Below are positions 1-4,325 of a stretch of DNA of 6,154 nucleotides, one piece after another. Origin of the DNA: UBA2040 sp047637535 (GTDB lineage: Bacteria; Bacteroidota; Bacteroidia; Flavobacteriales_D; Crocinitomicaceae). The stretch lies in assembly GCA_047637535.1 (NCBI GenBank), contig JBLIKY010000138.1, positions 1 to 6,154 of the forward strand, written 5' to 3'. Both the position numbers and the translations under genes were made by a program. Numbering within the stretch: the first letter of the stretch is position 1; each line of letters starts with the position of its first letter. The notes beneath the pieces are model-generated. The model was not told the origin of the DNA and did no database searches. It saw only the letters and a list, made by a program, of their open reading frames with translations.

Positions 1-40
1 GCATTTTCGTAAAAATCAGTTTGTTTATAATTCAAGGTCG

Positions 41-71
41 CAAATATAGAGTTTACACTCAACAAAATCAA
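41..71 (-). promoter_or_regulatory. Predicted Bacteroidota-type promoter facing out of the left edge
   Basis: Read on the minus strand, TTG (71-69) is followed after 20 bases by TATATTTG (48-41). This is an exact match to the TTG-N17-23-TAnnTTTG consensus described for Flavobacterium and Bacteroides primary sigma promoters. It lies about 100 bp past the stop of the GT4 gene and points away from it, so it should drive the next gene to the left. An ATG at 4-2 on the same strand, about 37 bases past the -7 element, could be that gene's start, but only one further base is visible. The inverted repeat at 48-79 covers the region between the two elements. The motif match is direct; promoter activity is inferred. 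Confidence 0.5.
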
Positions 72-79
72 TAAACTCT
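48..79. repeat. 8-bp inverted repeat bracketing a promoter spacer (possible operator)
   Basis: AGAGTTTA at 48-55 and TAAACTCT at 72-79 are perfect reverse complements separated by 16 bases, with arm centres 24 bp apart. On the minus strand one arm ends directly before the -33-like TTG and the other runs into the first base of the -7 element. That placement suits a binding site for a dimeric regulator better than an RNA hairpin, because the arms lie upstream of the expected transcription start. AT-rich DNA produces such repeats by chance fairly often, so the role is only a suggestion. Confidence 0.35.
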
Positions 80-170
80 TGGTCGAATTGTGAGAATTAT
101 GAACACTTTATTAAAAGTATTTTTTTTCTGAAGCGGAATCAGCTCATAATCCTTTGTTAATCAAGCTGTT

Positions 171-1289
171 TTACTTGATGGAATTGGCGAAATCGATAAG
201 TTTTTTCGAGAAATTTGCCCACGAATTTTCACGATTAAAAATCGATAAATTCTTTCTTAAATCTTGTTCTTTGTTTTTTGAAAAGTAATTTACGATCTGC
301 TTTCTTAAATCAACCACATCATTGGGTTCACACAACAAGCCATTTTTATTATGTTCAATCGTTTCGGCTAAAGCCCCTACTCTAGTTACCAATGAAGGTA
401 ATTCAAATTGATTTGCGATCGCCGTTACCCCACTTTGAGTTGCAGTTAAATAGGGCAAAACACAAAGATTTGCAGATGAGAAATATGTCGCAACCTCATC
501 GTCTCCTATGAAACGATTATCAACCCTTACCGCATTTGAATTGGTCATCGATTTGATCCGTTTTTCATATTCCGAAAAATCACCGTAACATTCTCCCGCA
601 ATGATTAATCTATACTCATCACCTATGCCATCAAAAGCATTGAGCAGCACATGTAAACCTTTGTAATCGCGAATCAAGCCAAAAAACAATAAAACCTTGG
701 CGTCCTCCTTTATGCCTAGTTGCTTCCTTGCTTCTTCTTGAGGTAAAACCTCTCCAAATTGCATGTAATTAGGGTGTGCGCAAAAAGTTGTTTTGACTTT
801 GGGATTCAATTCCTTTATCTGACTTTCTACTTTTTGAGAAAGCGAAATAATTCCTTTTTGTTGCTTTATAAATCTCCTGGCAAAGGGTTTATCAAAGAAT
901 TTTGGTTCGTGCGGTATTAAATTATGAACTAAACCTATGGTAGTGCATTCGTTTTTTAAAGCGCGACTAACCGAACTAATACTTGGCGAAATGAAGGACA
1001 TCCAATATGCAGTTATTAGTATGTCTGGAGCAAATTCTTTTATCGCATCACTTGCTTTTTTATAACTAATTGGATTTGTGCTATCGAGAAGGGCTAAGGA
1101 TTTGCTTTTATTCTCTTTTATTGGTTCAACAAATTGAGTTTTACCCGGGAATAATATCGAAGGATACTGCTTCGAAAATGAAAACCTTTGAATTTCGTGT
1201 TCGTTTTCAAGTTCATCTGCTAACGAATCAGCAAACTGAGCAATGCCGCCGCGCAATGGATAAAATGGTGAAAGAATAGCTATTTTCAA
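171..1289 (-). CDS. Glycosyltransferase family 4 (GT-B fold), TTG start
   Basis: This 372-residue protein has the length and layout of a cytoplasmic, nucleotide-sugar-dependent GT4 enzyme, probably building a surface polysaccharide or glycolipid; donor and acceptor cannot be read from the sequence. Residues 1-19 hold the N-terminal strand and glycine loop (LSPFYPLRGGIAQF). HNLIPHE follows at 122-128. The C-terminal Rossmann half begins near 198 with FFGLIRDYKG, giving the R207/K210 pair expected to hold the donor diphosphate. The donor-site segment 279-298 (PYLTATQSGV...) lacks both glutamates of the usual EX7E motif, with Ala283 and Ile291 in their places. The same ATQSGV form is, from memory, common in a Bacteroidota subgroup. 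The start codon is TTG: an in-frame TAG lies three codons upstream and the next Met is residue 97, so no ATG start would keep the fold. It is the last gene of the five-gene run, 16 bp after the lipoprotein. Confidence 0.93.
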   Translation of the reverse strand: MKIAILSPFYPLRGGIAQFADSLADELENEHEIQRFSFSKQYPSILFPGKTQFVEPIKENKSKSLALLDSTNPISYKKASDAIKEFAPDILITAYWMSFISPSISSVSRALKNECTTIGLVHNLIPHEPKFFDKPFARRFIKQQKGIISLSQKVESQIKELNPKVKTTFCAHPNYMQFGEVLPQEEARKQLGIKEDAKVLLFFGLIRDYKGLHVLLNAFDGIGDEYRLIIAGECYGDFSEYEKRIKSMTNSNAVRVDNRFIGDDEVATYFSSANLCVLPYLTATQSGVTAIANQFELPSLVTRVGALAETIEHNKNGLLCEPNDVVDLRKQIVNYFSKNKEQDLRKNLSIFNRENSWANFSKKLIDFANSIK

Positions 1290-1301
1290 TGGTTTATTCT
1301 A
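1287..1301 (-). promoter_or_regulatory. Non-ATG (TTG) start site of the GT4 gene
   Basis: On the minus strand the sequence reads TAG AAT AAA CCA TTG AAA ATA GCT. The TAG at 1301-1299 closes the frame three codons before the TTG at 1289-1287, and no ATG or GTG lies between them. Starting at TTG gives the canonical first beta strand MKIAILSPFYP of this glycosyltransferase group. The upstream bases are A-rich with no Shine-Dalgarno sequence, as is usual in Bacteroidota. Ribosomes finishing the lipoprotein gene 16 bp earlier may help initiation. Confidence 0.75.
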
Positions 1302-1305
1302 GTTT

Positions 1306-2037
1306 TCATTCAACGCCATGGGACAAAACGGTGTAATATATCTCGTTTCCACTTTGCGCATCAAGCGTGTCAAAATCGTTAATTCTTAAATCTTTAAAGT
1401 ATTTCTTCACCAAACCGATTCCTTTGGCATATACTTCATATTGTTGTCGATAATCAACGAGAGAATATAGCTTTTGTTCAACCACATTCAAAGTTGAATC
1501 AAAGGACAAGTTCCCAACTTGGTAACTTTGATGAATGGTCTCGTAATACGCCTTCTTTTCTGGTCTTGAATTGAATGCATTAATGTTCCACTCTGCATTT
1601 AAACTCGGAGGCAAAAACAATTTTATGATTCTTTGATTTTCTTCTACTAGTTCGACCCTTGGTCCGTCTACAATCGTAGTATAAACATCCGACACATAAA
1701 AAGTAACTCCTTGATCATAGCTTTTGTATCGAAGAAACTCATTGGCTTCTCGTCCTTCATTATCAATAAAAATATCCGAAACGACTGTTTTTAATTGATA
1801 TTCTATCGTATCGTGCTGACCAACGGCATCGTCGTGTGTCATTTCAGTTGCCTGATAAATCACAAAAGCACCTTTTGTAGTTTGGTAATAATCAGCATGG
1901 AGATTGCTAGGTTGGCCTACTTCTTCATCTTCTTTCTTACACGATGTAAAAAGCAAAAGACCGAAGAAAAAAAATAATAAAAAATAAAATCCTTTTTGCG
2001 CCATATTCGAATTTACGATAAATCTGAGTTTATTCAT
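1306..2037 (-). CDS. Lipoprotein of unknown function, probably surface-exposed
   Basis: I do not recognise a named family. The first 33 residues form a lipoprotein signal: a basic start, a very hydrophobic core rich in Phe and Leu, then the lipobox LFTSC with Cys33 as the lipid-bearing residue. KKEDEE follows directly and resembles the K-(D/E)2-type lipoprotein export signal reported in Capnocytophaga and relatives, so display on the outer face of the outer membrane is plausible. The remainder is a roughly 200-residue, beta-rich soluble domain. YEVYAKGIGLVKKYF (about 201-215) resembles the closing strand of many uncharacterised Bacteroidota lipoproteins. The ATG at 2037 overlaps the stop of the upstream gene by 8 bp (ATGAATAA). 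A second ATG at 2004 (Met12) would give a more typical 21-residue signal and may be the true start; Cys33 then becomes Cys22. The gene sits between the MORN-like gene and the GT4 gene in the operon. Confidence 0.85.
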   Translation of the reverse strand: MNKLRFIVNSNMAQKGFYFLLFFFFGLLLFTSCKKEDEEVGQPSNLHADYYQTTKGAFVIYQATEMTHDDAVGQHDTIEYQLKTVVSDIFIDNEGREANEFLRYKSYDQGVTFYVSDVYTTIVDGPRVELVEENQRIIKLFLPPSLNAEWNINAFNSRPEKKAYYETIHQSYQVGNLSFDSTLNVVEQKLYSLVDYRQQYEVYAKGIGLVKKYFKDLRINDFDTLDAQSGNEIYYTVLSHGVE

Positions 2038-2785
2038 TCGGATTAACGCCTTTTTCCTTCATTTGTTTGAACAAAAACTCTAAATCTTCCCCGCTTTTCT
2101 CTTGACCTTGGTAAAAATATACCTTATGGATTTCTTTACCCATTTCGTTATAAACAACAGACCAACCGTGTTTCAACCCCTTTTTATAACGAATAAGGTT
2201 CATTTTCCTACCGTTGGTGTGGTAATCTTCCCAAATGCCCACTACGATATTATCTTCATAAGTACCAGAAGATCGCTTATTGCCATTATCAAACCATTCG
2301 TTGTAGGCGCCATCAATCTTTCCCATGTTGTAATTCATCTCTCGTGATTTACGTATGGACTTATCCTCCAGTAATTCAGGCACAAAATAAATCGTTTTTA
2401 TTCCGTGTAAAGAATCGCCAAAATAGTTTTCGGTGTAAGAAATGCGACCTGACGGTCCGTAATACAGCCACAAACTATCTTTCTTATAATTCTTATAGTT
2501 ACCATACGTCATCAAACGCTTGTTTTCATGGTAGAAAAAAGCTTCTGACCTTCCATTTTCTGGATTGTGCTTGATTATCGCTCTAACCTTTGTCGAAGGA
2601 TAGAAATAAGTGAAGGTGCCGACAGGTTTATCGTCGACAAATGAACCTCTGTATTCAAGGGCAGAACTTTTGGGAAATGTTTTTTCCCACTGACCTTGCT
2701 TTCTTCCTTGATTGTCGACTTGATTGATTTGGGCAATGCAAGAAATGCTCATCAATAATCCAACTAGAAATAATAAATTTTTCAT
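2030..2785 (-). CDS. Secreted MORN_2 / YwqK-like repeat protein
   Basis: The protein has 251 residues. Residues 1-19 form a type I signal peptide ending in CIAQ, so the mature protein is expected in the periplasm or outside the cell. From about 25 to 228 the chain consists of some eight degenerate repeats of 23-30 residues with the pattern G-x-W/Y-x-x-Y-x-x-x-G. Clear copies are GAYNEWFDNGNKRSSGTY (159-176), GIWEDYHTNGRKMNLIRY (183-200) and GWSVVYNEMGKEIHKVYF (207-224). These are MORN_2-type beta-hairpin repeats, often named 'YwqK family antitoxin' in automated annotation. No toxin is nearby, so a structural or interaction role in the envelope is likelier. The C-terminal 25 residues are charged and probably helical. 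The start overlaps the HAD gene stop (ATGA) and the stop overlaps the lipoprotein start, which suggests translational coupling. The molecular role is unknown. Confidence 0.9.
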   Translation of the reverse strand: MKNLLFLVGLLMSISCIAQINQVDNQGRKQGQWEKTFPKSSALEYRGSFVDDKPVGTFTYFYPSTKVRAIIKHNPENGRSEAFFYHENKRLMTYGNYKNYKKDSLWLYYGPSGRISYTENYFGDSLHGIKTIYFVPELLEDKSIRKSREMNYNMGKIDGAYNEWFDNGNKRSSGTYEDNIVVGIWEDYHTNGRKMNLIRYKKGLKHGWSVVYNEMGKEIHKVYFYQGQEKSGEDLEFLFKQMKEKGVNPNE

Positions 2786-3315
2786 TCTTCAAATAATATT
2801 TTAACGAGTTCTGCTAGATTAGTTACAATCAAGTCAGCCTTTACCGTTGTTTTCTCGTTTGATTTAACAAGAACAGTTTTCATGCCAAGATTCTGACCAA
2901 ATACAATATCAGAATCCGTATCCCCAACCATTATGGATTTATTGAAATCTATTTCCTTAAATAATTCTTTTGCTCTATGTGCCATAATTGGCCTCGGTTT
3001 TCTAGTATGATTTTCGTCAGATGCCCATTCTGGAGCGTAAAAGACAGCATCAAATACTTCTTTGCCTACCCTGGACTTCATGCTTTCGTGTATCTCGTCC
3101 AACTCAACGGTGGTTAATATCCCTTTAGCAATGCATTGTTGATTCGTAACCACGACACATCGAGCAAACATTGAAGACAACTTTCGCAGTGCAATTGTGT
3201 TTTGGTCCGAAATGATTAATTCTTCAGGAGTTTTAACATAATCGCCAAACTTTCTTTCATTAATGACACCGTCGCGATCCAAAAACAAAGTCCAAGTTTT
3301 ATCGATTTTAAACAT
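2782..3315 (-). CDS. HAD-IIIA family phosphatase, GmhB/HisB-N-like
   Basis: This 177-residue protein has the usual length of the small HAD-IIIA phosphatases and all four catalytic motifs. Motif I is FLDRDGVIN, with nucleophile Asp13 and acid/base Asp15. Motif II is VVVTNQQ with Thr57. Motif III is RKPRP with Lys106. Motif IV is VGDTDSD, with Asp132 and Asp136 for magnesium. The family includes D-glycero-D-manno-heptose 1,7-bisphosphate 7-phosphatase (GmhB) and the histidinol-phosphatase half of HisB. The Cys/His zinc loop of those enzymes is not present: the segment 93-106 has no cysteine. It may therefore act on a different sugar phosphate, and the gmhB name is not justified. Placement 2 bp after a GT2 gene and upstream of a GT4 gene suggests a role in supplying or trimming an activated sugar. 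It is cytoplasmic, with no signal peptide. The fold is certain; the substrate is not. Confidence 0.92.
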   Translation of the reverse strand: MFKIDKTWTLFLDRDGVINERKFGDYVKTPEELIISDQNTIALRKLSSMFARCVVVTNQQCIAKGILTTVELDEIHESMKSRVGKEVFDAVFYAPEWASDENHTRKPRPIMAHRAKELFKEIDFNKSIMVGDTDSDIVFGQNLGMKTVLVKSNEKTTVKADLIVTNLAELVKILFEE

Positions 3316-3317
3316 GA

Positions 3318-4274
3318 TTAAAGTTCCTTTTCGACTAAATAAATATTACGATTTTGAGAATTTCGTGATGATAACTCTGCGAGAAAACCAGCCAGAAAAA
3401 ACTGAACCCCCATTAGCATCGCTACGAGTGAGATATAGAATTCTGTTCGCTGAGCCAACAACTGCCCTTGCGTATTGAAAAACAACTTATTGATGATCAT
3501 AAATGCCATTAAGCCAAATCCGATCATGAACATAAGGGTACCAATCCCTCCAAAAAAGTGCATTGGCTTTTTTCCAAATTTCCCCATAAAAACAACGGAA
3601 AGTAGGTCTAAAGGCCCATTTAAAAAGCGATTGAGTCCGAATTTAGTTGTACCGTATTTACGAGCTTGGTGAACCACAACCTTTTCTCCTATTCTAGGAA
3701 AACCTGCATATTTAGCCAAGGCAGGAATGTAACGATGCATATCTCCGTATAGTTCAATGCTCTTTACAACCTCTTTTTTATACGCTTTTAATCCACAATT
3801 AAAATCATGTAAATAGATGCCTGTCAATTTTCTAGCTGCCCAGTTGTATAGTTTAGTTGGGATTGTCTTTGTAATGGGGTCGTATCGTTTCTTTTTCCAT
3901 CCAGACACCAAGTCAAACCCTTCTTCAACTATCATTCGATACAATTCTGGAATTTCTTCAGGTGAATCCTGCAAATCGGCATCCATTGTAACAACGACTC
4001 TACCTTTGATTGCTTCGAATCCTTTTTGTAGCGCTGCTGATTTACCGTAGTTTCTTTGAAACTTCAATCCGCGAACATTAGCATCTTTGGCTTTCAGCTC
4101 TTCAACAACTTGCCAGGATTTATCTTTGCTTCCGTCGTCTACGAACATTATTTCGTAAGAAAAATTGTTTTCAGTCATTACTTTCTGAATCCAACCGTGC
4201 AGTTCATTTAAAGATTCATCCTCATTAAAAAGAGGAACAACCACCGAAACATCAATACCTTTTGACTCAATCAT
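3318..4274 (-). CDS. Glycosyltransferase family 2, DPM1/GtrB-like, membrane-anchored
   Basis: This 318-residue protein has a GT-A catalytic domain and two C-terminal membrane helices, the layout of bacterial polyprenyl-phosphate glycosyltransferases such as GtrB and ArnC. Such enzymes move a sugar from a nucleotide donor to undecaprenyl phosphate at the inner face of the cytoplasmic membrane. Visible motifs are VVVPLFNEDESL (11-22), FVDDGSKDKSW (44-54), the metal-binding DADLQD (98-103), DFNCGLKAY (157-165) and HQARKYGTTKFG (202-213), matching the HxxRxxGxSK region of the family. Helix 1 spans about 239-262 and helix 2 about 279-300, followed by a polar tail. The sugar cannot be told from the sequence. 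It is the first gene of the five-gene run: its stop lies 2 bp before the HAD start and its own start follows a 51-bp gap. No flippase or GtrC-like partner is in the window. The start is well supported because the first fold strand begins only eight residues in. Confidence 0.94.
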   Translation of the reverse strand: MIESKGIDVSVVVPLFNEDESLNELHGWIQKVMTENNFSYEIMFVDDGSKDKSWQVVEELKAKDANVRGLKFQRNYGKSAALQKGFEAIKGRVVVTMDADLQDSPEEIPELYRMIVEEGFDLVSGWKKKRYDPITKTIPTKLYNWAARKLTGIYLHDFNCGLKAYKKEVVKSIELYGDMHRYIPALAKYAGFPRIGEKVVVHQARKYGTTKFGLNRFLNGPLDLLSVVFMGKFGKKPMHFFGGIGTLMFMIGFGLMAFMIINKLFFNTQGQLLAQRTEFYISLVAMLMGVQFFLAGFLAELSSRNSQNRNIYLVEKEL

Positions 4275-4281
4275 AGAACGG

Positions 4282-4313
4282 TAAAATTATAAATATCATC
4301 TGTTTTAAGACAA
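4282..4313 (-). promoter_or_regulatory. Weak candidate promoter before the GT2 operon
   Basis: In the 51-bp gap, the minus strand reads TTG (4313-4311), 21 bases, then TAATTTTA (4289-4282). This matches seven of eight positions when TAnnTTTG is counted with its last base A instead of G. The -7-like element ends only 7 bases before the GT2 ATG, so the message would be nearly leaderless. The gap contains no terminator-like hairpin, so read-through from the upstream gene is an equal or better explanation for expression. Confidence 0.2.
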
Positions 4314-4325
4314 ATTATATTGGAA

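Noticed and set aside
105..127. Hairpin ACTTT-ATTA-AAAGT followed by an eight-T run, terminator-like on the plus strand
   Set aside because: The stem has five pairs with a single G-C, and there is no plus-strand gene in the window for it to terminate. On the minus strand the T tract is on the wrong side.
140..168. Inverted repeat CAGCT/AGCTG just after the GT4 stop as an operon terminator
   Set aside because: Only five pairs around a 19-base loop, and no U tract follows on the minus strand.
2726..2743. Cys16 of the MORN-like protein as a lipobox cysteine
   Set aside because: The residues before it are S-I-S rather than a Leu-based lipobox, and CIAQ fits ordinary signal peptidase I cleavage common in Bacteroidota.
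2030..2785. Toxin-antitoxin module based on the YwqK-like repeats
   Set aside because: The protein has a signal peptide and no toxin candidate is adjacent; its neighbours are a lipoprotein and a HAD phosphatase.
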